Assembly: GCA_019745325.1 (NCBI GenBank)
Contig: JAIETK010000032.1
Location: 1-36,916, forward strand
Source of the DNA: Nitrosomonas sp.
Lineage (GTDB): Bacteria; Pseudomonadota; Gammaproteobacteria; Burkholderiales; Nitrosomonadaceae
Direction of reading: 5' to 3'
DNA: 36,916 nucleotides
The translations under genes and the position numbers were made by a program. Each line of letters opens with the position of its first letter. The first letter of the stretch is position 1. The notes under the pieces were generated by a model, which had not been told where the DNA came from, did no database searches, and worked only from the letters and a program-made list of their open reading frames with translations. Shown here one piece after another: positions 27,001 to 34,409 of the stretch.

Positions 27001-27462
27001 CAGGAAAGACTCTACCGCTCGTATCTATACTGGCTGCCGCATGCGCACTGGGCGGTTAACGGGGAATTCCAGTACGAGCAGTATGATCGCGCGGCAGTTA
27101 CTGTCAACGATCCCAACAAGCCCTATGAAATTCATTCGCTCAGCGCGCCGCTGACGATCAATTATTTTCATCCGAACGGCTTTTTCGGCAAAGTGGGCAC
27201 GACCTATTTGCAGCAGAGCTTGAAACGCTTGCCGGACGCAGATCCGCGATTGGCGGAAGGCAATAGCGATTTTGTGCTGCTGGATACGGCACTGGGCTAC
27301 CGGCTACCCAATCGCAGGGGAATTTTGAGTTTTGAAGGAAGAAATCTCAGCGATGAACAATTCTATTATCGCAGCTATAACTTCCAGTTTAACGAGATGA
27401 ATACTTCTTCCCGTTTCATTCCGACCCGTACGTTCTTTGTACGCCTTACTTTAAACTATTAA
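24013..27462 (+). CDS. Exported FecR-TPR-outer-membrane beta-barrel protein
   Basis: A 1149-aa protein from the ATG at 24013 (GGAAG 10 nt upstream); an upstream in-frame start would spoil the signal peptide, which ends 'DESYA|GEAC'. Residues about 45-195 are a FecR domain ('GDSVRARTHSRAAFLLSNASVLRLDQ', 'FINAGVDGTEFFVGV', 'VIYEGKVTVSN'). About 230-590 are tandem TPRs ('AIDPDNALAWARLAKLQMSQGDLDRALETAQRAVSLNPG' type). From about 630 to the end is a run of alternating strands like a TonB-receptor or porin barrel, ending in the aromatic 'FFVRLTLNY'. No plug domain. TPR plus barrel recalls exporters such as PgaA. It is followed after 15 bp by a small gene and probably works with it. Confidence 0.85.
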   Translation: MRTRQRINPNSSYRSFLARILVVVCLSVILLAGADESYAGEACEPAVAEIVSIQGIIELRRASSTTWQAMTLHTAICPGDSVRARTHSRAAFLLSNASVLRLDQKTSMTFSKPEGQEKASSLMELFSGAIHIITRTPKPFKVRTPFINAGVDGTEFFVGVDETSTRLVIYEGKVTVSNDQGSLVLEDHQAAIATRNTAPQRVTTINPADAVQWALHYPVVIDYQLARLTDELALHPELRQSVELYRQSKTFEALSILENIATTDFTVNLHLYRAGLLLAVGQAGEAGAAIEEILHVQPDNSEAHALLAMIAVVQNNKDQALQLATRAAALDRNSPAAKLALSYAQQAHFKIDDALASTQQAIAIDPDNALAWARLAKLQMSQGDLDRALETAQRAVSLNPGIARTKTVLGFSQLLQVRIQQAKAEFLEAIALDQADPMPRLGMGLALIREGEIEAGRVELEIAASLDPANSLIRSYLGKAYFEEKRYPLAATQFDLAKEKDPQDPTPWFYDAIQKQTQNRPVEALMDLQKSIELNNNRAVYRSKFLLDQDEAARGSSLARIYDNLGFEKRALVETAKSLSIDPANHSSHRFLSDAYANIPRHEVARVSELLQAQLLQPINVNPVQPHLAVADLNIINNTGPTRAGFNEFAPLMERNKPQLVASGVAGSNSTFGNEATLSAVYDKASVSLGQYHFQSDGFRPNNDQNHNIYNAFVQYALTPKLNIQAEFRRRNSDHGDLLLDFNPSFFSRDRRHLDQDTARGGIRYSLSSKQDFLISGIYFDRREKTAHPAELMKIADIPFDVLFPAFNNRLKDQGYQLEGQFLHRDKFMNLVTGAGAYDMDAKLRCNGDVCSSNAVNFARERENAYFYSNLNYFQNINATLGVSYDAFRDAVNQNFDAVNPKFGLQWDLTPAVRLRLAWFESVKSALIANQTLEPTQVAGFNQMFDDLNGTRSRRMGAGLDAALSKNIYGGMEVSDRDLKVPYLNGDFRQFASEQQQERLYRSYLYWLPHAHWAVNGEFQYEQYDRAAVTVNDPNKPYEIHSLSAPLTINYFHPNGFFGKVGTTYLQQSLKRLPDADPRLAEGNSDFVLLDTALGYRLPNRRGILSFEGRNLSDEQFYYRSYNFQFNEMNTSSRFIPTRTFFVRLTLNY

Positions 27463-27477
27463 TAAAGGAGTTTTGAA

Positions 27478-27819
27478 ATGTCTAAACCATCTATTCCTGC
27501 TACTGCCTTAAACGCGTTAAAGAGTGAAGCCGGTATCAGCGACGTCGTTGTGATGCTGTGCATCGACAAAACCGGTAAAGTTCATCAACTGAAAGGAGCG
27601 GGCGTGAATGACAGTGACCAAACGGCCGCTCGTCCGCTTACAACCACGACAACCGGGGTTCAGACCATCAGCATCGTCGAACATGCGGAACCATCGGCAG
27701 CAACTGCCGCCGCTGCGCCACTCAATCCGGCCGGTGGCCTAACCCCTCCTCCGGTTGTGAGTACACGCCCTTGCAAAACCATTATCATTGGCGGTTCATC
27801 GGTCACCTATTGCTGGTAA
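27478..27819 (+). CDS. 113-aa protein of unknown function behind the FecR-barrel gene
   Basis: I do not recognise a family. AAGGAG lies 8 nt before the ATG and 15 bp separate it from the barrel gene, so it is surely translated in that operon. There is no signal peptide. Residues 1-45 look structured ('SDVVVMLCIDKTGKVHQLKGAG'); about 46-95 are a low-complexity Thr/Ala/Pro linker; the end is 'RPCKTIIIGGSSVTYCW' with two Cys and a terminal Trp. A strong terminator follows. The layout of a stable N part, flexible linker and short Cys-bearing tail with a Gly-Gly recalls a peptide cargo, but no maturation or peptidase gene is nearby. Confidence 0.75.
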   Translation: MSKPSIPATALNALKSEAGISDVVVMLCIDKTGKVHQLKGAGVNDSDQTAARPLTTTTTGVQTISIVEHAEPSAATAAAAPLNPAGGLTPPPVVSTRPCKTIIIGGSSVTYCW

Positions 27820-27913
27820 ATCTTTCAGCAATCAAGATCTTGTCTGGAAAAATTCGTATGAGTCGGATCCGGGAATTTTGCTTTTCAGGCCATAATTAGA
27901 ACGCAGCGATATC

Positions 27914-27951
27914 ATAAAAAAAGCACATCAGTTTCCTGATGTGCTTTTTTT
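27914..27951. terminator. Bidirectional rho-independent terminator
   Basis: A 14-bp perfect stem (AAAAAGCACATCAG with CTGATGTGCTTTTT; 27918-27931 and 27936-27949) with a 4-nt loop, flanked by A and T runs on both sides. It serves the plus-strand cyclase-barrel-peptide genes and the convergent hppA. Confidence 0.92.
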
Positions 27952-27973
27952 TACTGCTTAAAATATCGCGATC

Positions 27974-30031
27974 TTACAGCAATGGAATGATCAGCAATGC
28001 CACGATATTGATGATTTTAATCAATGGATTGATTGCTGGGCCAGCGGTGTCTTTGTAAGGATCACCGACGGTATCGCCGGTTACCGATGCTTTGTGAGCT
28101 TCGCTGCCTTTGCCGCCAAAATGTCCATCTTCAATATGTTTTTTAGCGTTATCCCAAGCACCGCCACCGGTTGTCATCGAAATTGCAACGAACAAGCCGG
28201 TCACGATCGAACCCATTAATACACCGCCCAATGCTTGCGGTCCCAGAATCACGCCTACCAGCAGAGGAATCAAAACCGGCAGCAATGAAGGTATCATCAT
28301 TTCCTTGATAGCTGCTTTAGTGAGCATATCCACTGCGCGGGAATAGTCCGGCTTAGCCGTGCCATTCATAATTCCCGGAATTTCTTTGAATTGACGGCGT
28401 ACTTCGATTACCACAGAACCTGCCGCGCGTCCAACCGCTTCCATCGACATCGCGCCGAACAAGTAAGGAATCATACCGCCGATAAACAGACCGATGATGA
28501 CCATGTGGTTAGATAAATCAAACGACAATTCAAAACCGGCATGTTCCAATGCGTGCGTGTAGTCCGCAAATAGCACCAGCGCTGCCAAACCTGCGGAACC
28601 GATTGCATAGCCTTTGGTGACCGCTTTGGTGGTGTTACCGACGGCATCCAGCGGATCGGTGATTGCACGAACCGAATCCGGCATTTCCGACATTTCGGCG
28701 ATACCACCGGCGTTATCGGTAATCGGACCATACGCATCCAATGCAACGATGATACCGGTCATTGATAACATTGAAGTAGCTGCAATAGCGATACCGTATA
28801 AACCCGCCAACGCATACGCCAGCAAGATGGTGATACAAACCGCCAAAACCGGTGCGGCAGTTGCGCGCATTGAAACGCCAAGACCTGCAATGATGTTGGT
28901 TGCATGACCGGTGGTTGATGCTTCGGCCACATGCTGAACCGGCGGGAAGTCGGTGGAAGTATAGTATTCCGTGATGACAACCATCAATCCGGTCAATACC
29001 AATCCAAGCGCGGCCGCCAGGAACACGCGCATAACCAGCATGCCGCCCGCGACTTCGGTGCCGTCGAGATCCAACGACATACCGCTCATGAACCAAACTG
29101 TCACAGGAAGATACGCCAATAACGCAATACCGCCTGCCACTGCCAGTCCGCGATAGAGCGCATTCATGATTTTGCCGCCTTCGCGCATTTTGACGTAATA
29201 GCAGCCGATAATCGACGCGACGATAGATACTGCGCCCAACATCAACGGATAAATCACGGCGTCAACAGCGTTTGCCGTGAATAACAATGCGCCCAGGATC
29301 ATTGTAGCGATGATGGTAACGGCGTAGGTTTCAAACAAGTCGGCAGCCATACCTGCGCAGTCGCCAACGTTATCGCCTACGTTATCCGCAATTACCGCCG
29401 GGTTGCGAGGATCGTCTTCCGGAATGCCGGCTTCTACTTTACCGACCAGATCCGCGCCAACGTCCGCGCCTTTGGTGAAAATACCGCCGCCCAACCGTGC
29501 AAAAATAGAGATCAGTGATCCGCCGAATGCAAAACCGATCAACGGTTTAATGATGTCGCTCACCGCGAGATCGGGGTCCGATCCGTTAAATAACACAGCG
29601 CAGTAGCCAGCCACACCGAGCAGGCCTAATCCGACAACCAACATGCCGGTCACCGCGCCGCCCCGGAAAGCAATCGCCAGTGCTTCATTCAATCCGACAC
29701 TCGCTGCCTGCGCAGTCCGCACATTCGACTGAACCGACACGGTCATTCCCAGGAAACCGGCGGCGCCGGAAAGAATCGCGCCCAAAGCGAAGCCAACCGC
29801 CGTGTCCCAGCCTAATGCCAGCCAAAGCGCGAAAAACAGAATGGCGCCCACCATTCCGATCGTCATATATTGGCGTTTAAGATAGGCGGAAGCGCCTTCT
29901 TGAATCGCTTTTGCAATTTCTTGCATCCGCTGATTGCCGGTAGATTGATCAAAAATGCCCTTAATCCATATACCGCTGAATACGAGGGCTACAATCGCGC
30001 TAATAATTGCGATAACTAAACCACTAGCCAT
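27974..30031 (-). CDS. hppA: K+-independent H+-translocating pyrophosphatase
   Basis: A 685-aa membrane-bound proton pump with about 16 helices that couples PPi hydrolysis to proton export. The catalytic loop '[45 protein letters not shown]' is intact, as is '[22 protein letters not shown]' at the C terminus. '[16 protein letters not shown]' has Lys where K+-dependent enzymes have Ala, placing it in the K+-independent, H+-pumping class. The start is ATG 30031 with GGAG 6 nt upstream; a TTG four codons earlier lies inside that ribosome site. It pairs functionally with the PPi-dependent phosphofructokinase upstream. Confidence 0.96.
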   Translation of the reverse strand: MASGLVIAIISAIVALVFSGIWIKGIFDQSTGNQRMQEIAKAIQEGASAYLKRQYMTIGMVGAILFFALWLALGWDTAVGFALGAILSGAAGFLGMTVSVQSNVRTAQAASVGLNEALAIAFRGGAVTGMLVVGLGLLGVAGYCAVLFNGSDPDLAVSDIIKPLIGFAFGGSLISIFARLGGGIFTKGADVGADLVGKVEAGIPEDDPRNPAVIADNVGDNVGDCAGMAADLFETYAVTIIATMILGALLFTANAVDAVIYPLMLGAVSIVASIIGCYYVKMREGGKIMNALYRGLAVAGGIALLAYLPVTVWFMSGMSLDLDGTEVAGGMLVMRVFLAAALGLVLTGLMVVITEYYTSTDFPPVQHVAEASTTGHATNIIAGLGVSMRATAAPVLAVCITILLAYALAGLYGIAIAATSMLSMTGIIVALDAYGPITDNAGGIAEMSEMPDSVRAITDPLDAVGNTTKAVTKGYAIGSAGLAALVLFADYTHALEHAGFELSFDLSNHMVIIGLFIGGMIPYLFGAMSMEAVGRAAGSVVIEVRRQFKEIPGIMNGTAKPDYSRAVDMLTKAAIKEMMIPSLLPVLIPLLVGVILGPQALGGVLMGSIVTGLFVAISMTTGGGAWDNAKKHIEDGHFGGKGSEAHKASVTGDTVGDPYKDTAGPAINPLIKIINIVALLIIPLL

Positions 30032-30056
30032 AAAGAACTCCAATTAAAATCAGACC

Positions 30057-30099
30057 ATAAAAAAAGAGATGTGAAATCTTGGCCTCATTAATTTCACAT
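30057..30099 (-). terminator. Rho-independent terminator between pfp and hppA
   Basis: Minus strand: ATGTGAAAT and ATTTCACAT (30099-30091 with 30077-30069) pair around a 13-nt loop and are followed by CTC and a seven-T run ending at 30059. It ends the pfp transcript, but lies only 27 nt before the hppA start codon, leaving little room for an hppA promoter behind it. Confidence 0.8.
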
Positions 30100-30135
30100 G
30101 ATCAACCACTTGTTTTCAGATTAAAATCAGGGTGT

Positions 30136-30141
30136 ATTTTA
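30136..30141 (-). promoter_or_regulatory. Candidate hppA -10 element upstream of the terminator
   Basis: TAAAAT on the minus strand, with no convincing -35. If used, the hppA mRNA would begin near 30129 and contain the terminator hairpin in its 5' leader. The sequence CTGATTTTAAT occurs both just after this site (30130-30120) and just before the hppA Shine-Dalgarno (30052-30042). Confidence 0.3.
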
Positions 30142-30256
30142 TCCGTTCTTGTTCACTGAATGCATCAAATATTTATGAAATTTAGATTGTTAGAAGATTG
30201 AATTCAGCTTGTTTGGCTTCCTTGCAACACTCAAACAATGATCATTTTTATAATAT

Positions 30257-31516
30257 TTAAATTTTAAATTCACTCAGCTTTTTCGGCACTGCGACATTTT
30301 TCAGGCGCACGTAATCCGGTAAACCGTTTTTGTATGGCGGATAATCTTCGCCTTCGATCAGAGGCGCCAGGTACTCTCGGCAAGACTGGCTGATACCGAA
30401 ACCATCCTCGCTAATATATTCTGCCGGCATCATTTTTTCGACATTTGCGACATTCGAGAGCTGTGCCATGCCAACCGACCATTTATAGGGCGCGTTGGAT
30501 TCCCGCACGATCGTTGGCATTATCGAATTATGTCCCGCGACGGCGTATTCGACGGCGGCCTTGCCCATTGCATAGGCTTGATCGACATCGGTTTTGGACG
30601 CAATATGACGTGCGGCGCGTTGCAGATAATCCGCGACACCCCAGTGATATTTCAATCCCAATCCATCCTTAACGATGTTGGCGACAACCGGTGCGACGCC
30701 GCCCAATTGCGCATGCCCGAACGCATCTCGCAATCCCTGATCGGACAGGAAGTTACCATCCGCGCCTTTTACGCCTTCTGAAACGACTACCGAGCAATAA
30801 CCGTATTCCTTGACATAGCGATCAACCTTCGCGAGGAATTTTTCTTTGTCGAATGTCACTTCCGGGAACAAGATCACGATCGGGATCTCGCAATCCGGGC
30901 TGGATGCCAAGCCGCCGGCAGCTGCAATCCATCCTGCGTGACGCCCCATGACTTCCAGAACAAACACCTTGGTGGAGGTTTTTGCCATGCTCGCCACATC
31001 GAAGCTTGCTTCGCGCGTGGAGACGGCAATGTACTTAGCGACTGAGCCAAAACCGGGGCAGCAATCGGTGATCGGCAAGTCGTTATCGACGGTCTTGGGC
31101 ACATGAATTGCCTGCAGCGGATAGCCCAATGTGCTCGACAGCTGGGATACTTTCAGACAAGTGTCTGCGGAGTCGCCGCCGCCGTTGTAGAAGAAATAAC
31201 CGATATTGTGCGCCTTGAAAATTTCGATCAGGCGTTCATATTCCCGGCGGTTTTGTTCAAGGCTTTTGAGCTTGTAACGGCAAGAACCGAATGCGCCGGA
31301 CGGGGTATAGCGCAACGCTGCGATCGCTGCCGCCGATTCCGCGTTGGTATCGATCAGATCTTCGGTCAGCGCGCCGATGATGCCGTTGCGCCCTGCATAG
31401 ACGGTGCCGATTTTGTCGGCATGCTGACGCGCGGTTTCCAGTACTCCTGCAGCCGATGCGTTAATTACCGCGGTAACGCCACCGGATTGTGCATAAAATG
31501 CATTTTTAGTTGCCAT
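30257..31516 (-). CDS. pfp: PPi-dependent 6-phosphofructokinase
   Basis: A 419-aa cytosolic enzyme that reversibly phosphorylates fructose 6-phosphate with pyrophosphate. The two residues that separate PPi from ATP enzymes are readable: Asp in 'YNGGGDSADT' (ATP-type has Gly there) and Lys in 'VPKTVDNDLP' (ATP-type has Gly). The sugar-phosphate motif 'EVMGRHAGWIAA' is intact. AGGAGA precedes the ATG. Replacing an ATP enzyme with a reversible PPi one suits an autotroph that runs this step mostly towards sugar phosphates. Its own terminator lies downstream at 30057-30099. Confidence 0.93.
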   Translation of the reverse strand: MATKNAFYAQSGGVTAVINASAAGVLETARQHADKIGTVYAGRNGIIGALTEDLIDTNAESAAAIAALRYTPSGAFGSCRYKLKSLEQNRREYERLIEIFKAHNIGYFFYNGGGDSADTCLKVSQLSSTLGYPLQAIHVPKTVDNDLPITDCCPGFGSVAKYIAVSTREASFDVASMAKTSTKVFVLEVMGRHAGWIAAAGGLASSPDCEIPIVILFPEVTFDKEKFLAKVDRYVKEYGYCSVVVSEGVKGADGNFLSDQGLRDAFGHAQLGGVAPVVANIVKDGLGLKYHWGVADYLQRAARHIASKTDVDQAYAMGKAAVEYAVAGHNSIMPTIVRESNAPYKWSVGMAQLSNVANVEKMMPAEYISEDGFGISQSCREYLAPLIEGEDYPPYKNGLPDYVRLKNVAVPKKLSEFKI

Positions 31517-31581
31517 AATTTTCTCCTGAACGGTTAAATCAAATCGTAAACTGCAAAAAAGTTCTAAAAATTCGTACGGAC

Positions 31582-31617
31582 AAAAACTCAGATTGCGATG
31601 ATTCGCAATCTGAGTTT
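31582..31617 (-). terminator. Rho-independent terminator of adk
   Basis: Perfect 15-bp stem AAACTCAGATTGCGA/TCGCAATCTGAGTTT with a 4-nt loop (31584-31617), followed on the minus strand by two further T residues. It separates adk from pfp. Confidence 0.88.
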
Positions 31618-31655
31618 CAAGTTGTTGGTATTAATGATAAACCGGTTAATTAAGC

Positions 31656-32363
<708 letters not shown>

Positions 32364-32390
32364 CTATCCGCCGCTGCATAAGTCCGCGCA

Positions 32391-32396
32391 ATTATA
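32391..32396 (-). promoter_or_regulatory. Candidate adk -10 element
   Basis: Perfect TATAAT on the minus strand inside the palindrome-like GCGC-TATAATT-GCGC, 82 nt before the adk start. The -35 region is weak. Confidence 0.4.
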
Positions 32397-32493
32397 GCGC
32401 ACGCGCGATTGATTCTCGAGTTTTTTACTATGATATCCTTTTCTGCAATTATACAAAGATATAAAACAAGTTAGATAGACCGGATACGGTTAT

Positions 32494-32501
32494 GCGATAA
32501 T
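32494..32501 (+). promoter_or_regulatory. Candidate recA extended -10 element
   Basis: TGC-GATAAT on the plus strand, 33 nt before the recA start codon. A weak TTAGAT lies 19 bp upstream. No good LexA box is seen: the nearest match, CTG-N10-AAG at 32443-32458, is degenerate. Confidence 0.35.
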
Positions 32502-32533
32502 TTCCCGACTCTTCATATAGGATTCGATTCAGC

Positions 32534-33583
32534 ATGGACGATAACAGAAGCAAAGCGTTAGACGCGGCATTGGCGCAAATCGAGAAACAATTCGGTAAAG
32601 GTTCCATCATGCGGCTTGGCGCGAATGATGTCGCCTACGATATACAAGTCGTTTCCACCGGTTCATTGGGATTGGATATTGCATTGGGCGTGGGCGGATT
32701 GCCGCGTGGGCGCATCATCGAAATCTACGGCCCGGAATCCTCCGGTAAAACCACGCTGACCTTGCAAGTCATCGCTGAGATGCAAAAAATAGGCGGCACC
32801 GCCGCGTTTATCGACGCGGAGCATGCGCTGGACCCGCAATATGCGCAGAAAATCGGCGTCAATGTTCAGGAATTGCTGATTTCGCAACCGGATAATGGTG
32901 AACAAGCTTTGGAGATCGCCGACATGCTGGTGCGTTCCGGCTCGGTCGATATCATCGTAATCGACTCGGTGGCCGCATTGACCCCACGCGCCGAAATCGA
33001 GGGCGACATGGGCGACCCGCAAATGGGGCTGCAAGCGCGGTTGATGTCGCAAGCATTGCGCAAATTGACCGCCAATATCAAGCGCAGCAATACCATGGTG
33101 ATATTCATCAACCAGATCCGCATGAAAATCGGCGTGATGTTCGGCAACCCCGAAACCACCACCGGCGGTAACGCGTTGAAATTCTATGCTTCCGTGCGCC
33201 TGGATATCCGCCGCACCGGTTCGATCAAGGACGGCGAAGAAACCATCGGCAACGAAACCCGCGTCAAAGTGGTTAAAAACAAAGTCGCGCCGCCGTTCAA
33301 GCAAGCCGATTTCGATATTCTGTACGGAGAAGGCATTTCGCGCGAAAGTGAGATCATCGAATTGGGCGTGCAGCATAAACTGATCGATAAATCCGGCGCC
33401 TGGTACGCGTACAAAGGCGAAAAAATCGGGCAAGGCAAGGACAATGTGCGGACGTATCTGAAAGAGCATAAGGAAATGGCGCAAGAGATCGAGCAAAAAA
33501 TCCGCGCGATCGTCGGTATTGCCGATCAAGCCAAGCCGGTCAAGGAAAAAACCGGTAAAGATAAAAGTGACAAAGAAAATTAA
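32534..33583 (+). CDS. recA: RecA recombinase
   Basis: A 349-aa protein of normal length. It binds single-stranded DNA, drives strand exchange and stimulates LexA self-cleavage. Walker A '[10 protein letters not shown]', Walker B region '[12 protein letters not shown]', the '[35 protein letters not shown]' loop L2 and MAW motif are intact. The C terminus is Lys/Asp-rich. It begins the plus-strand group recA-recX-orf-alaS and stands divergent from adk, with a 224-nt gap. Confidence 0.98.
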   Translation: MDDNRSKALDAALAQIEKQFGKGSIMRLGANDVAYDIQVVSTGSLGLDIALGVGGLPRGRIIEIYGPESSGKTTLTLQVIAEMQKIGGTAAFIDAEHALDPQYAQKIGVNVQELLISQPDNGEQALEIADMLVRSGSVDIIVIDSVAALTPRAEIEGDMGDPQMGLQARLMSQALRKLTANIKRSNTMVIFINQIRMKIGVMFGNPETTTGGNALKFYASVRLDIRRTGSIKDGEETIGNETRVKVVKNKVAPPFKQADFDILYGEGISRESEIIELGVQHKLIDKSGAWYAYKGEKIGQGKDNVRTYLKEHKEMAQEIEQKIRAIVGIADQAKPVKEKTGKDKSDKEN

Positions 33584-33588
33584 TCCCG

Positions 33589-34047
33589 ATGGACGGCCGT
33601 TCTCCGATTGAACTCCGCGCGCTGCGCTATTTGGCGCAACGCGAATATTCACGCCGGGAATTGGCGCAAAAACTGTCGGCTGACCGGGATGCTCGCGAAC
33701 CCGCAGAACTGACGGCGGTACTGGATCAATTGGAGCAGCAGGGTTACTTGAGCGACGCGCGCATGGCCGAGCAAGTCGCGCGAACGCGGCGTTCCCGGTT
33801 CGGCAGTCAGCGCATCGTGCACGAACTCAAATCCAAAGGCGTGGCCGACGGCTTGATCCATACCGTTTTGCCCAGCCTTAAAGAAACCGAATTGGAATCG
33901 GCGCTGCAAGTTTGGCGCAAAAAATTCGATCATCCGCCCGCCACCCGGGAAGAACGTGCGAAACAGATACGATTCATGATGAACAGGGGGTTTTCCATGG
34001 AAACCATCACACAAGTGCTGACGCAGGTAAGCGAGGAGAATCGATGA
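33589..34047 (+). CDS. recX: RecX regulatory protein
   Basis: A 152-aa all-helical RecX protein that binds and restrains RecA filaments. Typical features are 'ALRYLAQREYSRRELAQKL' at the start, 'LDQLEQQGYLSDARMAEQVARTRRSRFGSQRIVHELKSKGV' in the middle, and 'RFMMNRGFSMETITQVL' at the end. It starts 5 nt after the recA stop, and its stop overlaps the next ATG by 4 bp, so it is cotranscribed with recA as in other proteobacteria. Confidence 0.95.
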   Translation: MDGRSPIELRALRYLAQREYSRRELAQKLSADRDAREPAELTAVLDQLEQQGYLSDARMAEQVARTRRSRFGSQRIVHELKSKGVADGLIHTVLPSLKETELESALQVWRKKFDHPPATREERAKQIRFMMNRGFSMETITQVLTQVSEENR

Positions 34048-34409
34048 AACATTGGATCGCGCGAGTCCTATTAACACTGACATTACTGCTGGCAGGTTTG
34101 CCGGTCAGTGCCGGGGAGATTACCCCGATCAACGCGATCATTGCCGCGCCGGTCAATTATGACGGCAAGGAAGTGATGTTGCGCGGCATTCCTAAAAATC
34201 CGACCCGCTTGCCGTTGATCAACTTCAAGGCTTATGTGCTGGAAGACAGCAGCGGCGAGATTACGGTATTGACCGAAGCCGATCTGCCCAACATGAACGA
34301 AGAAATCACCATCCGCGCGGTCGTTAAAAGCCTGGCCATCGTCAAAGGCGAAGCGGTTGGCTTGACCGTGACCGAACTCGAACGATACGAATCAATACAA
34401 AAACTATGA
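34044..34409 (+). CDS. Exported small protein, probable OB-fold
   Basis: A 121-aa protein with a signal peptide ([25 protein letters not shown]). The mature 98 residues form a pattern of strands ('[16 protein letters not shown]', '[22 protein letters not shown]', '[28 protein letters not shown]') like a small OB fold of the type seen in periplasmic nucleic-acid- or ligand-binding proteins. No catalytic residues are evident. It overlaps recX (ATGA) before it and alaS (ATGA) after it, an odd place for an exported protein. Confidence 0.8.
   Translation: MKHWIARVLLTLTLLLAGLPVSAGEITPINAIIAAPVNYDGKEVMLRGIPKNPTRLPLINFKAYVLEDSSGEITVLTEADLPNMNEEITIRAVVKSLAIVKGEAVGLTVTELERYESIQKL

Noticed and set aside
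32443..32458. LexA box before recA
   Set aside because: CTG-N10-AAG matches only loosely (8 of 12 informative bases of the CTGTAT-N4-ATACAG pattern by my alignment) and lacks the required CAG half.
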